From Temnopleurus reevesii (lineage: Eukaryota > Echinodermata > Echinoidea > Temnopleuroida > Temnopleuridae), in the NCBI GenBank assembly GCA_036244855.1, contig BQKZ01000377.1:1-64000 (forward strand): 64,000 nucleotides of DNA. The letters run 5' to 3'. The notes under the pieces are model-generated. The model did not search any database, was not told the DNA's origin, and saw nothing but the letters and a program-made list of their open reading frames with translations. The translations under genes were made by a program, and so were the position numbers. This document shows, piece by piece, positions 12,889-24,200 of this stretch. The first letter of the stretch is position 1. Every line of letters begins with the position of its first letter.

Positions 12889-12943
12889 TAAGTTAATATG
12901 GGCAGTTTCAACAATAATTGTTGAAACTGCCCATATTAACTTA
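12889..12943. repeat. perfect 55-bp palindrome
   Basis: Two 27-base arms, starting taagttaatatgggcag and mirrored exactly, are separated by one base (12916). Arms this perfect with almost no loop would form a long hairpin as RNA or a cruciform as DNA. Confidence 0.95.
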
Positions 12944-13061
12944 TTTATTAATTAATTATTTATTTATTAATTATTTATTGTAATAGCAGTGACAGCAAAC
13001 ATCATATCGCAATATTGTACGATTTCCAGTTACTTGTGTAATATAGGGGTGTATACTTTAA

Positions 13062-13232
13062 TACGAAATGGTCTCAGCTATCCTCTTCTTGCTAAGACGT
13101 CAAAAAGTCTTGTGCCACACTCTCAACATAGACTTATCAACGTTTGCTTCAATGTTAGGAGGGTGGCACAAGAAGTGAAGGCGTTAGCACGAAGATAGTT
13201 AGAGTTAAGGAACATTTCGTGTAATTGGCCCC
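13062..13232. mobile_element. palindromic MITE, family A
   Basis: Left arm acgaaatggtctcagctatc mirrors right arm gatagttagag...catttcgt. The right end is gtaattggcccc, and the central part contains cttgtgccac mirrored by gtggcacaag. The same family is intact at 40285-40455. Confidence 0.75.
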
Positions 13233-13693
13233 AGGCGAACATAACAAGAAAAAGTTGAGGAAAATCGGGCAACTTATAATAAAGTTATGAATGTTTCAAT
13301 ATTTAGACAAATTGGCAAATGGTGACGTCATACGTGCACATTTGACTATCTATATTATCATCAAAGTTATAAAGTCTTACTCCCTTCATATTTCGCCCTG
13401 AATTTCAACTATAGTATATCTTCATGATAGGTATGTAGATCCACTTTTTGCATGTTTACATTAATATGATATAATAGCATATAAACTTTTGATCTTTTCT
13501 GTAAAAATGAGGAATTCTTTACCATAGATATAAACAGAAATGATGGCCATTTGTGCATCCGTGACGTCATCAAATCGGCAACATGTCTGAAAATGTTCAC
13601 TCATTTACCTATTTTTTCCAATCGTTAAAAACTCATAACTTTTTAAATATTTGTCCGATTTTCCTCAAACTTCTTTTTCTTATTCTGCTAACC
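13233..13693. mobile_element. fold-back element with paired TGACGTCA
   Basis: The left arm (about 13240-13335: aagaaaaagttgaggaaaatcgg to tgacgtcat) is mirrored by the right arm (about 13562-13690: tgacgtcatc to ccgattttcctcaaacttc). TGACGTCA octamers sit at 13323 and 13562 on the inner ends of the arms. Outer boundaries are approximate. Confidence 0.7.
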
Positions 13694-13734
13694 AAAATTT
13701 TCTGCTCCTGTTAAAAAAAATCATCCCATACACA

Positions 13735-14010
13735 CACAGACACACACCGACTCACCAATTTGCCCATCCCCCGGACACACGCATACACGCACGCACCTAC
13801 AAGTATTTATAAATAGGTAGGACTTTACACTTACACACGTTCGAACCTAATCAATAATTATACCCGCAAACGTATACTTATAAACACACACCCTCTTCAA
13901 AACCCCACACACACCCACATGAAAACCCCGCACATACACTTACACACATAAATGCTCTCTTTCTTTCTCTCTCTCACACACACATATACACAAACACACA
14001 CGCACATTCG
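13735..14010. repeat. CA-rich imperfect microsatellite
   Basis: Dominated by acacac, cacaca and cacgca runs, with ctctctcac at about 13965-13980. Confidence 0.8.
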
Positions 14011-14836
14011 CGTATACAGTGTGTCATCATTAGAAAAAAATAGCAGATTGAAGTGATAAAATCTGTCTGTGCCTGACGTCATCCTTTCAACGAAGGATCT
14101 GCTTCAGTGATGTGAAAAAAAATAAACATCAACAATTCATATTCAATATTTCATGGGTGAACTTTAATAAACAAAAGTCTATCTTTACAATTTGTGTCTT
14201 ATTATAAGGTACAATATCAGAAGCTTCCATATAATCACTCTATCGAACAAAAAGACAACGCTTACATTTTTAATTGGTTCGTCCCCATGATGACAGTGAA
14301 AGATAAGCATTTAAACAGACAAGTGAGTAAAACAAAATTATCATCTTTTAATGATCGGTTCACCATTTGAAAAAAAAAATTGTCAGTTACGGTGGGCTTT
14401 CCAAAAAACTATGGGTAAATTAAAATGTATGGAGTGTTTCATGATAAAATTCCATCGATATTTAAAATACACGTTTCGCGAGATAAATGGTAAATTTTAT
14501 TGCTCGCAAAAGTAACATTGTTCCATATCTTTTATCTTCACTAGATGGCGCCCTAAATATGTGCTTCATTGAGGACACTATGAGCAGAAGGGACAACTGC
14601 CTGGGACAAAGTAAAAACAAAATCCTTCCAAAAATTGACAGTAACTTAATGTACACAAAAGAGGATATCACCCGTCTTATTCTGTAAAAACAATGTGATT
14701 GATCAATAGATGCATCTGGGACCTTCTTTTATCGTTATGAAGCAATTGTGAGAATGATTGAATGAAGTTGTTTACTTTAATTGCCCCAGTACTTTGTTCT
14801 AAATGCTCAGAGTGATAGTCGATACGACCATTATCA

Positions 14837-15442
14837 TTAAAGGGAAACCAACCCTGGGAATATCGTGCTCTCATTGAATGAAGAGAAATCAGATGAACGA
14901 ACTGCGAAAATTCGAGCAAAATCGGACGACCCGTTCAAAAGTTATGACTTTTCAAAGTCACAGAGATATGACGATCCCTACCGCTCATGGGGATCCGTGC
15001 GATCGGCAAATTCGACGGAATCCGTGACGTCATGTCGGACAACACCTCATTCACTCTGTATACAAGTTTTCACATTTTCTCCTTTTTTTGGAAAAGTCAA
15101 CAAAATGCCAATTTTCGATTGGGATACAACATTTATTCTGCATGTATTTTGAGAAGAATGATGTTGCAACCTTACTCTAAATTTTACATTAATCCATTTA
15201 AAAAAATTTTATGTACAAAGTGAATGAGAAGTTGTCCGACATGCATGACGTCACAGATTCAATCGAATTTGCCGATCGCACGGATCCGCATCAGCGATAG
15301 GGATCGTCATATCTCAGTGACTTTGAAAATTCATAATTTTTGAACGGATTGTCCGAATTTGCTCAAAGTTTCACAGTTTGTTCATCTGATTTTTCTTCAT
15401 TCAATGAGAGCACGATACTTCCAAAGGCTGGTTCCCCTTTAA
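14837..15442. mobile_element. TTAA-flanked fold-back element (piggyBac-type ends?)
   Basis: About 600 bp bounded by TTAA on both sides. The left end reads agggaaaccaaccc and the right end reads ggctggttcccct. The arms extend over 200 bp, mirroring cgtgctctcattgaatgaag and cgatcggcaaattcga. TGACGTCA is at 15025 and 15246. The TTAA target is characteristic of piggyBac-like transposons; no transposase is present. Confidence 0.8.
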
Positions 15443-16410
15443 CTATTACGACTGTTATATAATATCCATGGTACGACTGTGAGATTGTAATACGGTACTG
15501 TACGTATACACGTGCAATATGTCTTCATTGGTACTTATCGTACTGAAAATTAATTGTGTGTATACAATTAAGGGACTTATAAGGTGCTGGGTTTAATCCA
15601 ACCGCGCATCTGAGTTATAAAATATCGTGTGGCATAATATTTGTTTATTTATATCTGGAAGGAATTATTTCAAATTCAAACATTCCTTCCTCAGATTAGA
15701 AACACTAAAATGTTTACGTCGCTATCTATACACTACTTCAATGAATATAATTACCTGAGTGACTCTCAATCGCACGGAGACGTGTACAAAGTTTAACAAG
15801 AGTGCCAACGTTTATGGAAAATAGTGATTTTCAATTGTAGGATTTTAGTGCTTATACAGTCATGTATTCATCTAAGAAGTCCCTGCATTGAAGTATATGT
15901 ACTGGTTTTACAATGAAAATCGTCTGATTCCGTGAATATTTTAGTTCTTTTAACCCAAGGCATGCACATAGCATTATTTCCAGACCCTGAGTCAAATGTT
16001 ATTGAACCAATTCACAAAATGTATTTCATCCTATTGGAAAGGAATTCAGTCACATATTTTGCATTTTGTGCCTCAGCCTTGTACTTGATGTTTCATGTAA
16101 GATCGGGAAGGATGTATACTAGGGGCCTGTAATATAAAATAGATACGATAAATACAAAAATCAATTGTGTCCCTTTTGTACAAGTTCTGCCATAGACTAA
16201 CGATTAATATTTATTGTAAGTTCAATTGCATCTTTTATGTTACAGGCCACATAGGGGACATTACAAACATCTCGTAGTGGCTCCAACCCTCTATTAAAAC
16301 CCTTTGCTGGTTTAACTCGCAATTTCTCACAGCTACACACCTCTTTTATAGAGCTTCTCTTTTGTGTGAATAAACAAAGAAAATGCATACAACCGCTAAA
16401 GAGTAATTAC

Positions 16411-16690
16411 TAATGTTTGCAGTCCATGAGCTAGTGGCCAGTTCAACGAAAGCCCGTCTCTTAAGAAATTACTCAGGGACACTTTTGCACTTCTGACTAT
16501 GGCCTCCATCCGTTGATGAACTTGCAGGATGTCGTTCGTCATCGACTTAAGGAGTTCGCCGTTCATCCTCTCGCGTTTCAAATTCTCGCTGATACCGCCG
16601 CGAATGTTGAGGAAATTCATCGCCTGGGCCACCTGGTTGCAGATCAGGGCCACGATGTCCTCAGGGATGTCATTTGGTGACGTAATTATG
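16411..16690 (-). pseudogene. decayed copy of the GAREM SAM exon
   Basis: Closely similar to the last GAREM exon from IPEDI through NLKRERMNGELLKSMTNDIL. About 47 nt encoding the next helix are deleted, which shifts the frame before the conserved FINGW end. The downstream flank (ctagtggcc, actcagggacac) is also copied, so a genomic segment was duplicated and not just the exon. Confidence 0.85.
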
Positions 16691-16829
16691 TCATTCCTTA
16701 GACCGGTTAGTTATAATCAAAATACAATACTTGGAGTACATTTTGCATAAATTGCTTATTACTATGTCTGACAAGCCTCGGGTAAGCTTACGGGTTGTCA
16801 AGTACACACGATCGATAGGTAGAGTGATT

Positions 16830-17090
16830 ACTACTGTTTGCAGTTAATATGCTCGTGGCCAGGCGGCGTTTCACCATATCGTTACCATAAGTTACGCACG
16901 ACTTTAAGATCGACTGGTATCAATTCTAGAACTGAATGCCGCGATGTCCTCAGGGATGTCATTGGGTGGAGTAATTACGTCATTACTTAGACCGGTTAGT
17001 TATAATCGAAATACAATACTTGAAGTACATTTTGCATACATTGCTTATTACTATGTCCGGGTAAGCTTTCGAGTCGTCAAGTACACACGG
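16830..17090 (-). repeat. third remnant of the SAM-exon segment with repeat flank
   Basis: Only about 35 nt of exon-like sequence (gatgtcctcagggatgtcat) remains, followed by the same accggttagttataatc repeat as after the 16411 copy. A MITE-like end (gcgtttcacca, gactttaagatcgactggta) lies at about 16862-16925. Confidence 0.7.
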
Positions 17091-17197
17091 TTGATAGCTA
17101 GAAAGTTCCTTCTGTTTGCAGTTTATGTGCTAGTGGCTATAGTTCAATGAAATCCCCCTCCTTTAGTAATTACTCAGGGACACTATTGTATTTCTGA

Positions 17198-17497
17198 CTA
17201 TGGCCTCCAGCCGTTGATAAACTTGATCACTTTAATGGCATGGAACTGCGACATATGGAACTCCGTTTTCAGAATGTCGTTCGTCATCGACTTGAGAAGT
17301 TCGCCGTTCATCCTCTCGCGTTTCAAATTCTCGATGATATCGCCGCGAATGTTGAGCAAATTCATCGCCTGGGCCACCTGGTCGCAGGTCAGGGCCGCGA
17401 TATCCTCAGGGATGTCTTTGAGTGACGTGATGCTGTCACGGGGAAGGCTCGCCGACTTCTTCGTGACTCGCATCGGGACGGTCGGAGGCGTCGGTAC
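17198..17497 (-). CDS. GAREM-like exon 12 (SAM domain, stop)
   Basis: Acceptor TTTACAG; 99 codons then TAG at 17198-17200. Encodes VPTPPTVP, a linker and a SAM domain (DQVAQAMNLLNIRGD, ENLKRERMNGELLKSM, FHAIKVIKFINGWRP). The terminal INGWRP is diagnostic of GAREM. Confidence 0.93.
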   Translation of the reverse strand, partial: VPTPPTVPMRVTKKSASLPRDSITSLKDIPEDIAALTCDQVAQAMNLLNIRGDIIENLKRERMNGELLKSMTNDILKTEFHMSQFHAIKVIKFINGWRP

Positions 17498-18196
17498 CTG
17501 TAAACAGAGTTAGAGAGCTTTATGAACAATAAGATATATGCCATGGGACAAATAGTACCCTTTGTCGATCGTCAAACAAAGAAATGTGGAAATTCACAGA
17601 GTTGCATCAACACTCATGCCGATTCCTTATGAAAAAAGGGGTACATGTACTGAAGTCCCAGCAAACGATATGTAATTCTTTACAACTAGCATTTGCATTT
17701 TTAATGCGATTATGTGCAAGCTATCGTATTTTTGTGAATCTTTATATTCACCAGTTTGTGATTACTCTCTCATTTTAAAACTTGAGGATGTATACTAATA
17801 ATTATGGTGCAATATTGCACCCATAGGGATACGCCGCTGGTAGCAGTACCCCTTACGGTGGAGATGTGTACTATAGGTTGAAGATAGTCATATGCACCAT
17901 TGATCTCCAACCTAGGGAGCACATATCTCCACCCTACGGGTGCATAGCTCCCGCCCAATGGGTTCAACTGTTCCAACATTTTACAGGGTATAGAAATTAA
18001 ATGGAGGAGATATTGCGTATTTAGACTGCACTCGACACGGCATCACGGCACGACACTTGCGCAATATTGCATTTATCAGTCGGCTTCGCTTATCCGAGCG
18101 GGGAACATTCAACATTATTAAAAACTCAGTATAGAGACCGCGAAGATGCCGTACCGACCTGCATTGCCGAATGCGGTATAAACGCACGATGAACAG

Positions 18197-18228
<32 letters not shown>

Positions 18229-21200
18229 AAGGACAAATATGTCAAGATTAAGGAATGAGAATTATCACGAGCAGATGAGTTAATACGAAATAGAAGTAGA
18301 AAGGTTTGCTCACAGCGGGGTTTCTATTTGCAGAACGTATGTATGTCTGCTGCTCGTCGTATCTTGCGCGTGCGGACGGCTCTACCTGCGGACGAAGGTA
18401 ATCATCATCGTCCTCGTCATCCATCTCCTCATTCCCATCTTGGTGGAGTGTTCCACGTGACATACCAAAAGTATCAGGTGTTAGGTCACGTGATTGCGTA
18501 AGGGATTGCATCATGCAGTCGAGCGGTGAGTGTCGCGGCGCGATTGGAGCGACGGGAATCAGCCCGGGAGAGTTGTGCTTCTTCTTACGAAGGGTGGCGG
18601 GGCCGTAGGTCTTCTGAGTTTGGATTCTGGGTGCTTGCTTCGGTTTGGAAGATGAATGGCGAGCATACGAAGCAAAGGAATAGGAATGCTTGGAGCTTTC
18701 GGCAACTGTATGAGAAAAGGCAGAAAATGAACAAAAAAATTGAAGTAGGAAAATGTTTGTAATATGTCGAACTGAGTGAGTGGATTTTATAACAACGCCA
18801 ACAGGTAAAAGTACGTCATTATACCTCTTGATAATAAAATAAGTTTTGTTTCAAGGAATTGCCATAAATGGTTCATACTCAATCTGCATATGAAAATGAT
18901 TTTTAGGGGCGTTGTCAAAATGCCTTACTAAAATATGAAGACAAAATAGTTATCATATATATGGAAGACATTTGAGATGCATGTAAAGTATAGATTCCTT
19001 CAAGTCAACATACATCATGCGCGCACCCATGGATTTTGAGACCCGGGACTCAGATGTATAGCACGTTTGGCGCTTTCTTTTTTTTTTTTNNNNNNNNNNN
19101 NNNNNNNNNNNNNNNNNNNNNNNNNNNNNNNNNNNNNNNNNNNNNNNNNNNNNNNNNNNNNNNNNNNNNNNNNNNNNNNNNNNNNNNNNNNNNNNNNNNN
19201 NNNNNNNNNNNNNNNNNNNNNNNNNNNNNNNNNNNNNNNNNNNNNNNNNNNNNNNNNNNNNNNNNNNNNNNNNNNNTAAAGCCCCCCCCCCCCGGCCTCC
19301 ATGGTGCATACATGTATATTTAGTTTTAAGAAATGTTATGGACGTAGACTAAGCCGAAAACATACCCTCCTTGTGGCGAAGGAGGCTGTCCACAGAGGAA
19401 GCCCGATCAGGTGGAAGTGGTGGGGATTCCCTGACGTCATCAAGGACATTTCCGCTGCTCGACGGACGGGGTTTCCTCGGTTGCGGTTCGATGATGATAG
19501 GAGGCTCTTCCGACTGATGCTCGGGAATCGGCAGATCGGGTAGTTGCCGTTTGGCAGCCTTCGGGTTCCGAAGGTGAGTCGGTGAGCACGATTGGGAACG
19601 ATTGACTTTAACACTTCCTTTCGTCGGAGGTTTAGGCTCGGGACGTCGAAGAGGCATTGTTTGAAATGACATGTCGATGTTTGGTTTCAACGTCTTCAGG
19701 TTGTCATGGAAATAACGGTCTAAAAGGCGAGACAAGAAATCGAAATTTCCTTGAATAAATATATCAGCAATGTTGACAAGGGGGGGGGGGGGCAGGTGGA
19801 CGGGGCGGCGTCTCGTAAAACTGTGGGGCCAACACATATCTTTAGTTGATTAAGCACATTTTTTGCTTGTAAGAAAATTGCGATATTTCCGCCCTTTATT
19901 GGAAAATCCTGGATCCGCCCCGGGACTGGAAATTTAATCTCATCAAGCAATAAGGCATGATAAAGACACGAGCATGGATATTAATTACATTATCTATAAT
20001 TTGTCTCTTCTGGCATTTTATATTATTATACGCACAGAATAACGGAGAATATTATCAAATGAACGCTTCCGGCTATTCACCAACAGACCATAATGTCGAT
20101 TTTCCTACCTATTCTCCGATATGAATTAAGGCACTAAAAATATGTAATGCACTACGATATTTTCTGAATTTAATATACTGTTAGTTAAAGTTACTTGATT
20201 AATAATTCTCTCTACTAACATTTTATCATTTTGGTTGTGAACAGAATAACGCGTAATTCCTTCAAATGAACGCTTCCGGCTATTCCCCAAGAGACCACAA
20301 CGTCATAACTTATAGGAGACACTTGAATAACGGGGATTACATAGAGAAACTCGCCTGATTACGTGCTATACAAATGGCAGTTTATTATTATCATCATTAT
20401 TGTTATCATTATTATAACTTCTAATCTGGTTTCATCTACCCCGTTCATCCTCGATGTGAAACCACTAACAAAAATTTATTACATTCCGTTTAAATTTGTC
20501 TGGTCTGTAGCGAAATTGTACTTCGCTTGTACTTACATTTTTGTCTCTTAGTGTTATATCGTTTTACGTGCGCACAGAATAACGCAGAACATCACCAAAT
20601 GAATGATTTGGCTCTTATCTTCTAGACAATATAAAGGCTATATTTTCGCAACTATCCCATTATGTCTACTCCGTTCATCCTCCAACAGACAGCCACTCAG
20701 GAAATATAATTAATTAATACCAAGGATGCTTGAGGGCTCTGTCAGCTCTGTAGGCAAGGCCAAGGGGCCCTACTCTTAAGAAATAAAATCGGCGTAAAAT
20801 TCGCTGACGCCTATTTTTTTTTTTTTGCTTGTCCGGTTAACAGGGGACAAAAGTGATTTCTAAGATGGAGGTGACGACTTTTTAAATTTTGTTTGTCAGG
20901 GGTCGTCATGAGCGGGGTGCCGAAAATCAGTCGGACCCCTCCGCCCCCCCCCCCCCCCCCCCCCCCCCCGATGTCATAACATGGATACGTGCATGGAGAT
21001 GAATGTAATAAATGAAAAAAAAATAATATCTCTTATTTACCCAGGGTAATCATTTTCAGCTGTAAGCTGTTCTACCATCGGGCCCTACATAGCATAACGT
21101 TATTATTACTCTCCTCCATTCTCAATTGCCGAGCGTCTGGCAAGAAGGCAGATGGTCCCATTTTTAAAAGTCTTTGGTATGACTCGACCGGGGATCGAAC

Positions 21201-24200
21201 CCACGACCTTCCGTTCATGGGGCAGACACTCTACCACTGAGCTACACATGTCCGAAGTAAAGATACTTACTTTGTGGAGTGAATGCAGATACCGGTGCGG
21301 TTGACGGTGAATACGGAATGGTATCAATCGACGTCATCGATGACGCCTCCAGATTTAAAGATGCCAGGGAAGATGCTGAAACCATCGATTCGGACGTCAT
21401 CGATGAGCTGAGATTAATGGATAACAAAGATACAAGCGACGACGATCTCGATGGGACAGGTGGAGGGAAGTCCGCAATTGGAAGTTCTTCGAGTTCCGGC
21501 ATATGTTCTTCCGGAGGTGGTGCCGGAAGCTCCGCCAGTTCTTGAGCTGGTGGCATCGGTGGAAGCGGTGGCGGCGGGAATACCTCGTCGTCGTAGCCAT
21601 GAGGAGGAGGCAGAGGAACAGGCGTCGCCTCGCTCGGTTGCTCTTCGGATATCTCCCCAACAGCTTCCGAATCTTTCCGAACAGCTCTGCTCGGCGGTGG
21701 CTTCTTCATGCTTTTCTGCCGAGCGCACATTTCACGAATCAGCGATGACATGGGAGCGGCGCCATTTGCAATACCACTTTGCCCTGCGAACGAAGGTAAC
21801 CGAGGCTTAATCCCGAGTGCTCCTGAAGAGACCTCGGCGCCAGGATTGTAAATTGTCTTTGCAGGACCCAGGGTATGACTGCGTGAGGTACTTGACATGT
21901 GTATTGGGTTCAGTTCAGCCATGTCTTGTGTTGGATTGGATGAGATGCGTGAACGGACGGGTATCGGAGGAGGTGGGTGTGTGGGGAGCGTATTAGAACA
22001 GCGACCCGCTAACATGTTCAGAGTTCTCTTACCCTGAACATAACCTGAAAGAAAAATAAAAAATTCCTTAAAGTTCAATAAATATTGACACTATTTTACC
22101 AAGTTTGCTTCCTCTTTTTGTTTTTTAATTACATGTAGATGTATGTGGGCATTTATTAAGCATTGTTTATAAATTCTGTTGCATGTTGCATACCAGTACA
22201 ATACCTAGTCACCCCGGCAATGCCCAGTGTACCATAGCCAAACTGCATAGTTCTGTTGAGTGTTATGTACAATCGTCGCATATTGTTTAAAAATGGTAAC
22301 ACAATCCGGCGAATATATTGAAACAAAGGTGTTTATATATACCTATATATTCAGTCGTTGCCAATCTAACAAACAGAACGCACCAATGATTATCCTGATA
22401 ATTTAATAGATTGACAAATTCATAATGACAATTAGAATGACAAACAACAATTGAATGAGAAATCATCATCGTCATTATTATCACCAGCATCATCAGCATC
22501 AACATTATCATTAATATTATGATAATAAACATTTTCATTATTATCATCTTATCATCATCTTCACCACCATTATCATGATCACCTTCAAGATTATCATCCT
22601 CATTGTCATAATCATCATCACCATAATCCTAAAATAATATGATTATATAATCATTCTTACTGCTATCATTATCATTATCATAATCTTCATCATCCCCATC
22701 ATGGGTAATATACTGTTGACGATTTCCCGGCCAATTCTGCAATCTTATCGTTTAATCTGACGTTCGGGTTAATCATATTAGACAATATCTATTATCGCCA
22801 ACATCAAAGGTTTCAGCTCGCTTAATATTCTTCCTAAACAGACTATATACATTTCAAAAAGGAGTATGTCACATTGCATACGGTCATTTTCCATATTAAT
22901 GAAACGAGATGGAAACTTTTCAGCTCACAATGCATCGAAATTTAACCACGATGTCACGAATTTTAATTCTCATGAATATATACCGGTGCGTATAGATGAG
23001 CCTGATTCCAAGGGTTTTAAATTTGACTGACCAATAATGTCGGGAAAAAGATCGAAACTGACTGCGTAGTAACATTGCTAGGTGAACAGAATGTAAAGTT
23101 GACCAGGAAAACCTAAATTATGCTGTTTTCGATTTCAGTCAAAGGTGACGAAGGACACGTCGATCGGAAATAGTCATAGTTTTGCTAGTTTTGCTCATCA
23201 TCGAACGCAACTAGCTGCGACGCAACAATGGGCCTACGCACTGCCACAAAAATATGATGTACTACTTCCGGTCGACGTGCTCTTCGTCGCAGCAGACTAA
23301 AATCGAAAACTCCATATTACATTGGGTTGAATTACCTGCTAAGGCCGGCTTTTCACGTTCCACTTGCATTTGATGGCCCCGGGTGTCTTCAATAATATAG
23401 ATACCACAGTCATCACTCTCCTTGAGGTTCTTTGGCACTTGGTAGTAAGAATCGGTCATGACCTCACGGAGACGCCAGGATTCTGGTGGCGTAGTAAAGG
23501 TTTGCTGGATGATGGGCGCTTGGGGAGACCGAAGAATCGTGTAGTCCGCACACCCCTAGAAAAAGGAGATTTAGTATGAACCAATGAACGATATTTTTTC
23601 AACGTATTATATATTATGTAAGGAATATATAGTTCTTCCACCAGTAAAAGAGAGAAGTGAAAAGAATATTTTTCACATGTTCAAAACTCTCATTTTGTGC
23701 TTAAGGGCTCCATATTCCCCCAGTTTACCCTATTACCAATAAAAATGATGCCATTTGTAGGGAAGATTTACTCTTGGCCTTGTTACATTGGAATTAATAC
23801 ATGCCACTTTTTAAAGACGGAATGTTAACTCTTGTTTTGTATTTTGAGGATCCAAATATAGGAAATAATGATGGTTTGGAGTTTTCTTTATAATGTCACA
23901 AGTCTATTTTTAAATAGGCATTTCAGGGCCATATTGCATTGTTGCTTAGGGTTTAAACGCAACCCAGAAAATGAAGTCTTCTATACGCAGTCACATTTGT
24001 GCAAAATGGAGCTGCGTTTAGATGTAACAACAATGTGAAAGCAACCTACTTCCAAAGTGTGGATCACGTTATCATCAGTGTGAAACAAATTTTGGCTGTG
24101 TTTCACAAAGTGTGGTATATAGCCTTCTGTATTCCACATTGAGAACGATATGTATTTTGTCCTGTATTAGTTGCCTTGCACTGCAAAAACGCTGGTGTTA

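Larger units (their letters stand above)
11841..17197. other. intergenic region between CIB and GAREM-like genes
   Basis: Holds the presumed CIB promoter, where no motif could be assigned, a perfect palindrome, several fold-back MITEs, a CA-rich microsatellite and decayed SAM-exon copies. These are listed separately. The rest is unremarkable. Confidence 0.6.

Noticed and set aside
14865..15223. Two plus-strand frames of 78-95 codons
   Set aside because: They lie wholly inside a TTAA-flanked fold-back element and show no transposase motifs.
21183..21256. Functional tRNA-Met on the minus strand
   Set aside because: A and B boxes are present, but the acceptor and T stems pair poorly and a SINE body follows directly.
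21279..21810. Plus-strand frames opposite GAREM exon 9
   Set aside because: They are antisense shadows of a GC-rich proline-coding exon; the minus-strand reading has proper splice sites and SH3 motifs.
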